64,000 bases of DNA, from assembly GCF_023206395.1 (NCBI RefSeq), contig NZ_CP066149.1, positions 3,782,001 to 3,846,000 of the forward strand, given 5' to 3'. The notes under the pieces were generated by a model. That model searched no databases, was not told the origin of the DNA, and saw only the letters and a program-made list of their open reading frames with translations. The stretch comes from Vibrio sp. ED004 (lineage in GTDB: Bacteria > Pseudomonadota > Gammaproteobacteria > Enterobacterales > Vibrionaceae). How positions within the stretch are numbered: the stretch's first letter is position 1; the number at the start of each line of letters is the position of its first letter. This document shows, piece by piece, positions 24,110-33,046 of this stretch. A program made the translations under genes and the position numbers.

Positions 24110-24283
24110 CTATTTATAGAGACCTGCATTTCTATCATCTTTGGCGTCTCGCCAACCACCTAACCAATAAGACCGAGAATCCATTTGGCTATATGGGCAA
24201 GCTTCTTGCGACCTACCATTTAAACCAGCTTTGTAACCTTGAGATTGTGCTCGTTCTAGTCGATCACGCTTTTGTCTCTTCAT
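24110..24283 (-). CDS. rmf: Ribosome modulation factor
   Basis: 57 residues from ATG 24283 (MKRQKRDR), preceded by GAGG; a longer frame to 24310 is not needed. It has the RMF pattern: basic N-terminus, GYKAGLNGRSQ, and YWLGGWRDA. RMF dimerises 70S ribosomes into inactive 100S particles in stationary phase. Same fabA-rmf neighbourhood as in E. coli. Confidence 0.93.
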   Translation of the reverse strand: MKRQKRDRLERAQSQGYKAGLNGRSQEACPYSQMDSRSYWLGGWRDAKDDRNAGLYK

Positions 24284-24395
24284 AGTGCAGTCCTCATACG
24301 GGTGTTCCATTTACTAACATACAATGATTACAACTTTGCGGAGTTTTTGTGACTCCAACTTTAAGAATCGATCAATTTTTCACTTTTCTCAAGGT

Positions 24396-24432
24396 GAAAA
24401 AAAGCCCGAGTTCAGAATTGTGAACTCGGGCT
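24396..24432 (-). terminator. Terminator of the DUF3466 gene
   Basis: Twelve-pair stem AGCCCGAGTTCA/TGAACTCGGGCT (24403-24414 with 24421-24432), followed on the minus strand by a T-run. Confidence 0.9.
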
Positions 24433-24444
24433 CAAGAGATAAAA

Positions 24445-26151
24445 TTATTTAAATTTTCTGCGGAACCCTAATAGGCCAAGTACAGTCAAAGTTAACCAAC
24501 CTAGGCTACCGCCTTGGCGATCAACTTTCTCTGAGTCAGCACTACGAGTTTGGATATTAGCTTGAGTTGCACCTGCAATAGGTACAAGCTTAACCGCTAC
24601 AACCTCTTCTACCGCGTTAGATGCGGCACCACCACAGTAAGAGTTATGTGCCGTTGTATCATACGCTTGAGTTGTTCCACCTACTGTACATTTGATAGCA
24701 GTAGCAGAAATAACGCCCGCATCATTGATGTCAGAAGCATCGATGATTCGGAACTTGTTGTTATCTCCAGAAACGTTACCATCATTGGTTAGATCATCTA
24801 ACCACCAAGCTTTGCTCTCAAATAGAGCAATTCTTGATGCGTCAGTACCATTCGCTTGATACGGGTAAATAAAACCGCGATGTCTACGCTCACTACCATC
24901 AACCTCACGAGTGGTTTCAGCGTCAATCTGACCAACAAACTCATTGAAGTTATTCACGGCTTTTGCTTCACCACTCGAACCGCCGAAGAAGATACCACCA
25001 GACAAGTATGTAGCAGTCGGCGTTGCTGCAGATGCATCAGCCACTACAAAAATCTTGTTACCTGCACTACCACTCTCTGGCACATAACCATTACGCTTAG
25101 AGTAACCTACAGCAAACAAGTTATCGTTGATGTCAGTCGCAACGGAGTTACTGTATCTAGCATCATCATTCGACGAACCTGAATTAACTTCAGCACCGCT
25201 AATAATTTTCGTTGTCCAAGTCGCTCCTGAAATATCTAATGAGTCACTAATAAAGACACTTGCATTCATGTCTTGTAGATCACCATTACCATTCACTGTA
25301 TCGAAACCTACGCCGTATAACTTGCCGGAGTTTGCAGCGAGACCACGCATACTTCCTTGAGCGAAGTAATCACCAGTTTGTGGGATATCACCTTGTATCC
25401 ATGTAAATTCGTGAACTTTTCCATTCTTCCAAATGGCAGCTTTAGAACTAAATGTCGTATTTGACGTATCTGTCGCAGGTTCGTCTACCGAAATACTACC
25501 GAAGTTGTATGTCACATCAGTACCGGCGTTATCAACAGTTAGAGCACCCCAGGCACGAGATTCAGAAGATGCAGTAAGGGGAACCGTTGTCACTGCATTA
25601 TAACGAATATCACTGCCGTTTGATTCAATGCCGAGTGGCGATCCTGATTCATCCAGAGCAGTAATTGCAACGTTATAAGGGCTAATAGAACTGCCATTTT
25701 CAATGAACGCTTTCGCATTCACGTAGCTTAGGTCACTTTCTTTGCTCCAAGTAGCCCATCGATTGTCTGCCCAACTTTCACAAGTAGAGTATCTCAACTC
25801 ACGATAACAATAGTTTTCGAAATCGTCACGCTCTTGAATGTATTGGAACGGAGCATCCATAGCAAACGGGACTTCTTCGCGATAACCGATACCATCAACG
25901 GCATTGCGAGTTTCACCAGCAAGTTTAAATGTACCGTCCGCACAGTTAGTCGCTGCAGAGTCAAAACACCCTAATGCAAGGTCATTCGTTCCATCGGTAG
26001 CAGCACCAGGCTGAATCGCAACACCAAATATCTCAGACGCACCTGTAATCGAAGGAGTAACTTCAATTACCTTGTAAAGCGCAGCATTCGCGTTAGTTGC
26101 AGCAAACACTAATGCTGCAACTGTTGTTAATTTAAAATTAGTACAAGTCAT
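24445..26151 (-). CDS. DUF3466 surface/secreted protein with GlyGly-CTERM sorting signal
   Basis: 568 residues. Signal peptide at about 1-23 (ends NANA-ALYKV), a long Ser/Thr/Asn/Asp-rich beta-type region, and a C-terminal tail GGSLGWLTLTVLGLLGFRRK (Gly-Gly, hydrophobic helix, basic end). That tail is the GlyGly-CTERM signal recognised by rhombosortase and linked to type II secretion in Vibrio and Shewanella. Several cysteines lie in the N-terminal third. It starts nine bases after the uup stop. Function unknown. Confidence 0.8.
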   Translation of the reverse strand: MTCTNFKLTTVAALVFAATNANAALYKVIEVTPSITGASEIFGVAIQPGAATDGTNDLALGCFDSAATNCADGTFKLAGETRNAVDGIGYREEVPFAMDAPFQYIQERDDFENYCYRELRYSTCESWADNRWATWSKESDLSYVNAKAFIENGSSISPYNVAITALDESGSPLGIESNGSDIRYNAVTTVPLTASSESRAWGALTVDNAGTDVTYNFGSISVDEPATDTSNTTFSSKAAIWKNGKVHEFTWIQGDIPQTGDYFAQGSMRGLAANSGKLYGVGFDTVNGNGDLQDMNASVFISDSLDISGATWTTKIISGAEVNSGSSNDDARYSNSVATDINDNLFAVGYSKRNGYVPESGSAGNKIFVVADASAATPTATYLSGGIFFGGSSGEAKAVNNFNEFVGQIDAETTREVDGSERRHRGFIYPYQANGTDASRIALFESKAWWLDDLTNDGNVSGDNNKFRIIDASDINDAGVISATAIKCTVGGTTQAYDTTAHNSYCGGAASNAVEEVVAVKLVPIAGATQANIQTRSADSEKVDRQGGSLGWLTLTVLGLLGFRRKFK

Positions 26152-26160
26152 TATTACTTC

Positions 26161-28077
26161 TTAACTTTCCTGTTGTAGTGCCTCGAGCTCTTCCCAGCGC
26201 TCAAAAGCAACTTCAAGCTCCTGCTCTGCTGCAGATAGCTTATCTAATACTGGTTGTGTCTGCTCTACAGGTTTTGAAAAGAAGTTGGGATCGTTGACTT
26301 CTTCCTGAAGAGTTTCAATTTGAGTTTCCAATTCTTCTAAACGCATTGGTAGCGCTTCTAATTCTCGTTGTAGCTTATACGATAACTTCTTAGGTTTAGC
26401 CTTAACTGGCGCAGTTTTGGGAGTTTCCTCAACTACTTTCTCAGGCTTTGATGGCTTTTCAACCTGTCGGTACTCTAATGCCTGCTTTCTTTGCTGCTGA
26501 GCATCGTGGTAACCACCAACAAATTCTTCGATAACGCCATTACCTTCGAAGATCCAACTTGTCATCACTGTATTATCAACAAACTGACGATCGTGGCTCA
26601 CTAAAAGAAGCGTACCCTGATAGTTGGCAAGCAAATCTTCTAAAAGTTCCAAAGTTTCTATATCTAGATCGTTGGTTGGCTCATCGAGAATCAATAAGTT
26701 GTTCGACTTAAGGAAAATACGCGCTAATAACAGACGGTTTTTCTCACCACCAGATAGTGCTTTAACAGGCGTACGAGCACGTTTAGGCGAGAATAAGAAA
26801 TCTTGTAGATAGCTTAGTGCATGACGCTCACGGCCGCCGACAGTCACTTCTTGCTTACCATCAGCAAGGTTATCAATCACCGACTTCTCTGGGTCTAGGA
26901 TTTCACGGTATTGGTCGAAGTAAGCGACTTCAAGCTTAGTACCACAATGTAGACGACCTGAGTCTGGCTTAAGTTGATCAAGCAGCAGTTTAAGTACCGT
27001 ACTCTTACCACAGCCATTCGGACCAATCAGAGCGATACGATCGCCACGCATGATATTGAAGCTAAAGTCTTTAACAATCTCTTTGCCTTCAAAACCAAAG
27101 TTAAGATTTTCTGCTTCGAATACAATCTTGCCAGAACGCTGACCATCATCGATTTGGATAACAGCTTTACCCTGCACTTCACGACGGTTCAAACGTTCTT
27201 CACGTAGCTTCTTAAGCGCACGTACACGGCCTTCGTTACGAGTACGACGAGCTTTGATGCCCTGACGAATCCAAACTTCTTCTTGAGCAAGCTTCTTATC
27301 AAATTCGGCGTTTTGCATTTCTTCAACACGAAGCGCTTCTTCTTTCTCAACAAGATAATTTTCGTAATCACCCGGGAACGAACTTAATTTACCGCGATCA
27401 AGATCGACAATACGTGTTGCCATCGATTTAATGAACGCACGGTCGTGCGAGATAAAGATGATTGATCCGCGGAAGTCTTTCAGGAAGCCCTCTAACCATT
27501 CAATGGTAGCAACATCCAAGTGGTTAGTCGGTTCGTCGAGTAGAAGCACGTCAGGGTCACATACAAGCGCACGAGCAAGTGCTGCTTTACGTTGCCAACC
27601 ACCAGACAAATCCGTCAGTTTGGTTTCTGCAGTCAGCTTAAGCGCTGCCAATACGTTACTTACACGATCTTCAAAACGCCATGCATTAGCATGATCGAGT
27701 TGTTCTTGAACACGAGTAAGACGGTTTAGATTCTTTTCACTTGGGTCTGTCGCGATGAGATCCAGAAGATCATGATAGATCTTCAGCTGTTCACCGATTT
27801 CAGCAAGGCCACCAGCAACGTAGTCATAAACTGTACCTTGTTCATTACGCGGTGGATCTTGCTCAAGGCGAGACACAACCACATCTTGCGTGATTTGCAT
27901 CTTGCCATCGTCCATGATGATGTTTCCAGATAGGATTTTCATCAATGTCGACTTACCAGCGCCATTGCGCCCTACTAAACACACACGTTCGTTTTCTTGC
28001 AGCGCGAAGTCCGCACGATCTAATAATGGGTGATCGCCAAACGCTAATTGCCCATTATGAATTGTAAGTAATGCCAT
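26161..28077 (-). CDS. uup: ABC-F ATPase Uup
   Basis: 638 residues with two ABC modules: Walker A GRNGAGKST and GPNGCGKST, signatures LSGGWQRK and LSGGEKNR, Walker B LLLDEPTNHLD and LILDEPTNDLD. There is a linker between them and a C-terminal coiled coil (about 560-635) that binds DNA or RNA in Uup. It has no membrane domain. ABC-F proteins of this class act on ribosomes, and Uup also affects transposon excision. It overlaps the glutaredoxin-like gene by 23 bases. Confidence 0.93.
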   Translation of the reverse strand: MALLTIHNGQLAFGDHPLLDRADFALQENERVCLVGRNGAGKSTLMKILSGNIIMDDGKMQITQDVVVSRLEQDPPRNEQGTVYDYVAGGLAEIGEQLKIYHDLLDLIATDPSEKNLNRLTRVQEQLDHANAWRFEDRVSNVLAALKLTAETKLTDLSGGWQRKAALARALVCDPDVLLLDEPTNHLDVATIEWLEGFLKDFRGSIIFISHDRAFIKSMATRIVDLDRGKLSSFPGDYENYLVEKEEALRVEEMQNAEFDKKLAQEEVWIRQGIKARRTRNEGRVRALKKLREERLNRREVQGKAVIQIDDGQRSGKIVFEAENLNFGFEGKEIVKDFSFNIMRGDRIALIGPNGCGKSTVLKLLLDQLKPDSGRLHCGTKLEVAYFDQYREILDPEKSVIDNLADGKQEVTVGGRERHALSYLQDFLFSPKRARTPVKALSGGEKNRLLLARIFLKSNNLLILDEPTNDLDIETLELLEDLLANYQGTLLLVSHDRQFVDNTVMTSWIFEGNGVIEEFVGGYHDAQQQRKQALEYRQVEKPSKPEKVVEETPKTAPVKAKPKKLSYKLQRELEALPMRLEELETQIETLQEEVNDPNFFSKPVEQTQPVLDKLSAAEQELEVAFERWEELEALQQES

Positions 28078-28315
28078 TCTTCTTTAACCAATCATTAAGT
28101 TCTAACAAGCCAAATGGCCAGTTAAGCTCTGAGCTTTGAGAAAGGTCAGAGCTTTCAAATTTGAGCACCGGAATAGTGACCCCGTAACGGGAAAAGAGCT
28201 CATCATCAAATGCAATGTCAACAACGTTGACGTGATGGCTAATGTTTAACTGTTCCGTGAGTTGGAATGCCATCTCACATAGATGGCACCCTTCTGTACT
28301 GTAGAGAGTCAGCAC
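28055..28315 (-). CDS. Glutaredoxin-like protein (DUF836 type)
   Basis: 86 residues with a thioredoxin fold start and a CHLC redox motif (Cys10, Cys13; STEGCHLCEMA), followed by the cis-Pro region (GVTIPVLKF). It sits between rlmKL and uup and its 3' end overlaps the uup start, so the three are co-transcribed. Substrate unknown. Confidence 0.8.
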   Translation of the reverse strand: MLTLYSTEGCHLCEMAFQLTEQLNISHHVNVVDIAFDDELFSRYGVTIPVLKFESSDLSQSSELNWPFGLLELNDWLKKNGITYNS

Positions 28316-28340
28316 TATATATCCTTATACAATCTCTTAA

Positions 28341-30461
28341 CTACTTATGAGTAATCAACCAGCAGTTATGAATGTGCTTGTTGCGAGAGAAGTCCAATGG
28401 AAGTGTCTTAGCTGAGATGTTCTGAGCCTTAAGACCTAACTCATCTAGAGCTTCCAAGTCCATTTTGAAGTGACGCTTGTTGTTAGAGAACACAATCGTG
28501 CCTTCTTCACGAAGAAGACGCTTAAGGTTCTCCATCAGCTGAATGTGGTCGCGTTGAACATCGAAAGATTGATCCATACGCTTTGAGTTAGAGAACGTAG
28601 GTGGATCGATAAAGATCAGATCGTAAGAGCCCTGCTCTTTAGCCAACCATTGTAGACAGTCAGCTTGAACAAACTGATGTTGACGACCAACACGACCGTT
28701 AAGCTCCATGTTCTCTTTCGCCCACTCTAGGTAGGTATTTGACATATCAACAGTAGTTGTAGAACGAGCGCCACCCACTGCAGCATGTACAGACGCACTA
28801 CCAGTGTAAGCAAACAAGTTTAGGAAATCTTTACCTGCGGCCATCTCACCGATACGACGACGAGTGATCTTATGATCTAGGAACAAGCCCGTATCTAAGT
28901 AGTCGTGAAGATTAACAATCAGCTTCACACCGTATTCGTTCACTTCTAGATTCGATGAGTCTTGAGCCAGTTTCTGGTATTGAGAGCGACCTTTCTGCTT
29001 CTGACGAAATTTAAGCACAACGTTGTTTGCTTCAACACCAGTCACTTGAATAGAAGCACGGATGATATCGGTTAGACGACGTTTTGCCTTCTCTTCCGGT
29101 ACATCTTTCGGCGCTGCGTATTCTTGAATCACAAGGTGACCTGGGTATACATCAATCGCTACATTGTATTCTGGTAAGTCTGCATCGTAGATACGGTAAC
29201 AATCTAATTGCTCTTTCTTAGCCCACTTGCCAATTTTACCGATGTTCTTTTTAAGACGGTTCGCAAAATCAGGTGCAATCAATTGTTCTTGCTCGCCTGA
29301 TGGACGCTCTGACATCGGACGATCTGAAATTGAGTAGTTCTTTTGGTGACACGGTAACGCACCGTTATTCAATTTGAACTGTTTGTCTGCACGCATGCGT
29401 AAGCAGCTTAGTAGCTCGTCTGAGCTAGAGAAGATAGATGCGTTGCAACCACCAAATTCAGCTTTAAGTTGCGCACCAAATGCGGTGTAAAGTGCAATTA
29501 GGCCAGGCTCCGTGCCTAGACGCTCACCATAAGGTGGGTTAGACACAATCACACCATCAGTAAATTCTGTAGGGCGTTTAAGTTTTGCGGCATCACCTAC
29601 TTCGAATTCAATCAAATCTTCTACACCAGCACGGCGAGCATTATCGCGCGCTGTTTTGATCATGCGTTCATCGTTGTCGTAACCATAGAACTTACATTCT
29701 ACTTTCTTAACGCCACGACGGCCTTGAACATTCGCTTCTGCTTTAACTTCAGCCCAAAGCTCAGGCTCGAAATCTTCTAGTGATTCAAAACACCATTTCT
29801 GACGTTTAACACCTGGTGCTAGGTTTGCAGCCATCATTGCAGCTTCAATCACTAACGTACCAGAACCACACATAGGGTCTAAGAAAGGTTTCGTTGCATC
29901 CCAACCACTACGAAGAAGGATTGCAGCAGCTAGTGTTTCACGCAACGGAGCACGACCTGATTCTGGACGGTAACCACGTTGGTGAAGACCACTACCCACC
30001 ATATCAACACCAAGAATCGCTTTATCACGGTGTAGACGAACGTGAATACGAACATCTGGGTTCTCTTTGCTGATAGAAGGACGTGGTACAGACTTCTTCT
30101 CGAAGCAATCAACAACAGCATCTTTTACTTTCATCGCACCGTATTGGCTGTTACGGATTTCGTTGTTCGTACCATTGAAGTCAACAACAAAACGCTTAGA
30201 GCTATGGAATTGATTTACCCAGTTAACCGCAGTGGTTGATAGGTACAAATCCATGTCGTCCACACAAGTGAATTCAGAAAGGACACGTACAAATCGAGAA
30301 GCCAAACGGCTCCACAAACAACAACGATAAATTTGCTCATTGGTCGCTTTGAATTTAACACCTGCTTGAACAGGTTTTGCGTTTGTAATCCCTAGTTGGG
30401 TTAGTTCTTCAACTAATAAATTCTCAAGGCCGTTTGAGGTAACCGCTAGATATTGATTCAT
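28341..30461 (-). CDS. rlmL: 23S rRNA methyltransferase RlmKL (G2445 m2G and G2069 m7G)
   Basis: 706 residues: N-terminal THUMP domain (about 45-155), first methyltransferase with the RlmL motif [10 protein letters not shown], and a second C-terminal methyltransferase (RlmK, about 500-706) with [11 protein letters not shown] and [11 protein letters not shown]. The fused two-enzyme form is usual in gammaproteobacteria. First gene of the rlmKL-glutaredoxin-uup operon on the minus strand. Confidence 0.95.
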   Translation of the reverse strand: MNQYLAVTSNGLENLLVEELTQLGITNAKPVQAGVKFKATNEQIYRCCLWSRLASRFVRVLSEFTCVDDMDLYLSTTAVNWVNQFHSSKRFVVDFNGTNNEIRNSQYGAMKVKDAVVDCFEKKSVPRPSISKENPDVRIHVRLHRDKAILGVDMVGSGLHQRGYRPESGRAPLRETLAAAILLRSGWDATKPFLDPMCGSGTLVIEAAMMAANLAPGVKRQKWCFESLEDFEPELWAEVKAEANVQGRRGVKKVECKFYGYDNDERMIKTARDNARRAGVEDLIEFEVGDAAKLKRPTEFTDGVIVSNPPYGERLGTEPGLIALYTAFGAQLKAEFGGCNASIFSSSDELLSCLRMRADKQFKLNNGALPCHQKNYSISDRPMSERPSGEQEQLIAPDFANRLKKNIGKIGKWAKKEQLDCYRIYDADLPEYNVAIDVYPGHLVIQEYAAPKDVPEEKAKRRLTDIIRASIQVTGVEANNVVLKFRQKQKGRSQYQKLAQDSSNLEVNEYGVKLIVNLHDYLDTGLFLDHKITRRRIGEMAAGKDFLNLFAYTGSASVHAAVGGARSTTTVDMSNTYLEWAKENMELNGRVGRQHQFVQADCLQWLAKEQGSYDLIFIDPPTFSNSKRMDQSFDVQRDHIQLMENLKRLLREEGTIVFSNNKRHFKMDLEALDELGLKAQNISAKTLPLDFSRNKHIHNCWLITHK

Positions 30462-30689
30462 AGTGTTCTTTTATTAATAAAAATGAGCTCGATTATACCT
30501 GAATTTGTAACTAGAGCATCACACTAAACGCGTCTTTTCATTGAATCTTTCGACTAACTGGCTAGCAAATGCACAGTCTTGAAGCGATCGCTTACCCACA
30601 TCCCTTTAGAACATAAGACCTATCAAACCAATTCCATTTCTGACCACTTATTAACCAAAGTAGCAATGTGAATTTATATTCACCTTAAA

Positions 30690-30705
30690 ATTGGTATATA
30701 CCAAT
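30690..30705. promoter_or_regulatory. 16-bp perfect palindrome, possible operator
   Basis: ATTGGTATATACCAAT lies in the 507-base gap between rlmKL and zapC, next to a small candidate frame. The shape fits a dimeric repressor site. No regulator is evident nearby. Confidence 0.35.
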
Positions 30706-30717
30706 GGAGGTTTACGG

Positions 30718-30801
30718 GTGAAATTTAGCTACAAAAAACCAAAAACAGGGAATAAAGGCGGTAAATTTACTCTTCTGGTGATGAAAACGAGCAGAAATTA
30801 A
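30718..30801 (+). CDS. Candidate 27-residue basic small protein
   Basis: GTG start with GGAGG seven bases upstream. The product (VKFSYKKPKTGNKGG, then KFTLLVMKTSRN) is basic. It begins just after the 16-bp palindrome. Support is the ribosome site and the context only, and it could be a chance frame. Confidence 0.25.
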   Translation: MKFSYKKPKTGNKGGKFTLLVMKTSRN

Positions 30802-30878
30802 GGTGAAAAAATAGTCGTAAGTTCACTATTTAAATGGTTAAGCAGTGATGTATTTATCAGGATGAGGTTTTTTAGGCA

Positions 30879-30904
30879 CAAAAAAATCGGCTATTAAGCC
30901 GATT
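30879..30904 (-). terminator. zapC terminator
   Basis: Stem AATCGGCT/AGCCGATT (30885-30892 with 30897-30904), followed on the minus strand by a T-run. Confidence 0.8.
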
Positions 30905-30968
30905 CTGAGGAGAGTTTATACGTTTGTGTGCTGCGATGCGTGGTAGAAATGATGTGCTAGATTGGAGG

Positions 30969-31517
30969 TTAACCTACCATCGCTATGTGTGTCTGATGAA
31001 GGATAGCGTTCGCGTCTATCATTCTATCGTGCATCACCTTGATTGAGTCTCCAAATCGCAGTCCTTTTGAAGGCGTTAACAGGAACTCTTCTAGGTCGAC
31101 AAATGCACATAGGCTCGCACACTCTCCCACTTCTAATACAATGAAATACCCTAAGCTATGCTCGTTATTCATTTGTACAATATCCCCTTCTTGAGGATAT
31201 TCATGACCTGCACCTTGTGAGTCGAAGAACCAACTCTTAGGCTGTACAGGCTTATGGAAGCGCTTTGCTGCCACACAATAGAGTGCCAGTTCAGCTTGGC
31301 GAGGCTCAGACAGCTCTAAGCCAGAAATTTGTTCTTTGAAGGTTTGGTATGAAGATGCGTCATCAACGGTGAATTCATTATCTCGAAACGCGCAGTCCAC
31401 CAGCTTATTGCGGACCAGATTCGTTTTGAAAATCATATCCTCTCCGAGGTTTAGCATTAATGAACATTGCTGCTCATCGTAATACCAACTCCATGTATCG
31501 CTAGGTTTAAGCATCAT
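30969..31517 (-). CDS. zapC: Cell-division protein ZapC
   Basis: 182 residues starting MMLKPSDTWSWYYD, the length and N-terminus of ZapC, which binds FtsZ and promotes bundling of protofilaments at mid-cell. No membrane segment. It lies between pyrD and rlmKL, as in E. coli (ycbW). Confidence 0.9.
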   Translation of the reverse strand: MMLKPSDTWSWYYDEQQCSLMLNLGEDMIFKTNLVRNKLVDCAFRDNEFTVDDASSYQTFKEQISGLELSEPRQAELALYCVAAKRFHKPVQPKSWFFDSQGAGHEYPQEGDIVQMNNEHSLGYFIVLEVGECASLCAFVDLEEFLLTPSKGLRFGDSIKVMHDRMIDANAILHQTHIAMVG

Positions 31518-31596
31518 TTCGTCTCACACTGTTGAACCATTCCATTAGGTAAAACGCAAAATTACCTTCAATTACAGTAATTTTACTGAGCAATAG

Positions 31597-31627
31597 GCAA
31601 AAAAAAAGAGGAAATGAATTCCTCTTT
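31597..31627 (-). terminator. pyrD terminator
   Basis: Stem AAAGAGGAA/TTCCTCTTT (31605-31613 with 31619-31627), followed on the minus strand by a long T-run, about 100 bases beyond the pyrD stop. Confidence 0.8.
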
Positions 31628-31723
31628 CTTATTGCTTTTCTCTACAACTCAGTGAGTTACAGTGTCTCTTTTATTAAGACGATGCCAGATTGTCGCTTTT
31701 CAGAAATAAAAGCGTCTTGCCGT

Positions 31724-32734
31724 TTAAAGATTTTTAACGATGTCGCCTACAAGGCCTGGACCTTTGTAAATGAAACCAGAGTAAACTTGTACAAGCTTAG
31801 CGCCTGCCATCATTTTCTCTTTTGCAGCAACATACGAATCAACACCACCTACCCCGATGATCGGCAGTTGGTCACCAAGCTCTTGATAAAGTTTACGAAC
31901 AACTTCAGTACTGCGAGATTGAACTGGACGTCCGCTTAGACCACCCGCTTCGTCCCAATGCTTCATGCCTTCAACGATTGAACGATCCAATGTTGTGTTC
32001 GTTGCGATCACACCATCGATCTTATTTTTGATCAATGATTCACAAATTTGACTGATTTCATCGTCACTTAGATCCGGAGCAATCTTAAGAGCAAGAGGAA
32101 CATATTTACCATGCTTCTCTTCTAGTTCAGATTGTTTCGTTTTCAGCTCAGACAATAGATCGTCTAGTGCTTCGCCGTATTGAAGAGAACGAAGTCCTGG
32201 AGTATTTGGTGAAGAGATGTTCACAGCAATGTAACCAGCGTATTGATATACCTTCTCCATACAGATCAAGTAATCTTCAGCGCCCTTTTCAATTGGTGTG
32301 TCTTTGTTCTTACCGATGTTGATGCCTAAGATGCCATCGTAGTTCGACTTCTTAACATTCTCAACAAGGTTATCTACGCCTAGGTTATTAAAGCCCATGC
32401 GGTTGATGATGCCTTCTGCTTCAACAAGACGGAACAAACGAGGTTTGTCGTTACCCGCTTGCGGACGAGGAGTAACAGTCCCTACTTCTACGAAACCAAA
32501 GCCCATTGCGCCAAATGCATCAATACATTCGCCGTTTTTATCTAGGCCGGCAGCAAGGCCAACTGGGTTTTTAAAAGTAAGACCCATGCACTCTACAGGT
32601 CGGTGAGGTAATTGTTGGCGATACAAAAGATCAATAGGTGTACCTGTGAAGCGTTTGAAATTTTGAATTGCAAGATCATGTGCCTTTTCGGCATCAAGTT
32701 GGAAAAAGCCAGTTCTGGCTAGACGGTAAAGCAT
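31724..32734 (-). CDS. pyrD: Dihydroorotate dehydrogenase, class 2 (quinone)
   Basis: 336 residues. Oxidises dihydroorotate to orotate in pyrimidine synthesis, passing electrons to membrane quinones. The N-terminal helix pair (about 1-30) is the membrane-binding part of class 2 enzymes. [13 protein letters not shown] and [11 protein letters not shown], with the catalytic Ser region, are present. A GGAGG ribosome site precedes the ATG. Only 20 bases upstream lies a terminator-like hairpin in the leader. Confidence 0.95.
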   Translation of the reverse strand: MLYRLARTGFFQLDAEKAHDLAIQNFKRFTGTPIDLLYRQQLPHRPVECMGLTFKNPVGLAAGLDKNGECIDAFGAMGFGFVEVGTVTPRPQAGNDKPRLFRLVEAEGIINRMGFNNLGVDNLVENVKKSNYDGILGINIGKNKDTPIEKGAEDYLICMEKVYQYAGYIAVNISSPNTPGLRSLQYGEALDDLLSELKTKQSELEEKHGKYVPLALKIAPDLSDDEISQICESLIKNKIDGVIATNTTLDRSIVEGMKHWDEAGGLSGRPVQSRSTEVVRKLYQELGDQLPIIGVGGVDSYVAAKEKMMAGAKLVQVYSGFIYKGPGLVGDIVKNL

Positions 32735-32753
32735 TGTGCCTCCGATAGAAAAA

Positions 32754-32773
32754 AGCCCCGTGTAAACGGGGCG
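32754..32773 (-). promoter_or_regulatory. Hairpin with T-run in the pyrD leader
   Basis: GCCCCGT/ACGGGGC stem, followed on the minus strand by TTTTTT and then the pyrD ribosome site. A TAATAT box lies directly upstream, so transcripts could start at the C-rich first half of the stem. This resembles leader control of pyrC/pyrD in enterobacteria, or it may be an attenuator. Confidence 0.45.
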
Positions 32774-32991
32774 ATATTATTTACTTATTTACCCAACTAT
32801 TCAATCTATTACTGACTGTAAGGGTAAGATAATCGAGTTTGCTAACGAATGAGGTTCATTATTAAGCAAACGTTACCGTTTCAAGCTCTGATTATCTATT
32901 GGGAATGTTCCTTATACCTCTTCTGCCACCAGCTCACTAATACAGTGAGACTTCTACGAATAGTTAATTTATCGAAAACTGTTTAGCCAAA

Positions 32992-33018
32992 CGAAAAAGG
33001 CAGACCTAATGGCCTACC
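32992..33018 (-). terminator. Glutamate dehydrogenase gene terminator
   Basis: On the minus strand GGTAGGCC-ATTA-GGTCTGCC (with two G-T pairs), then TTTTT, 29 bases beyond the stop of the NAD-glutamate dehydrogenase gene. Confidence 0.65.
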
Positions 33019-33046
33019 CTAATAGTTTTTCGTTTCTATCTAGTCA

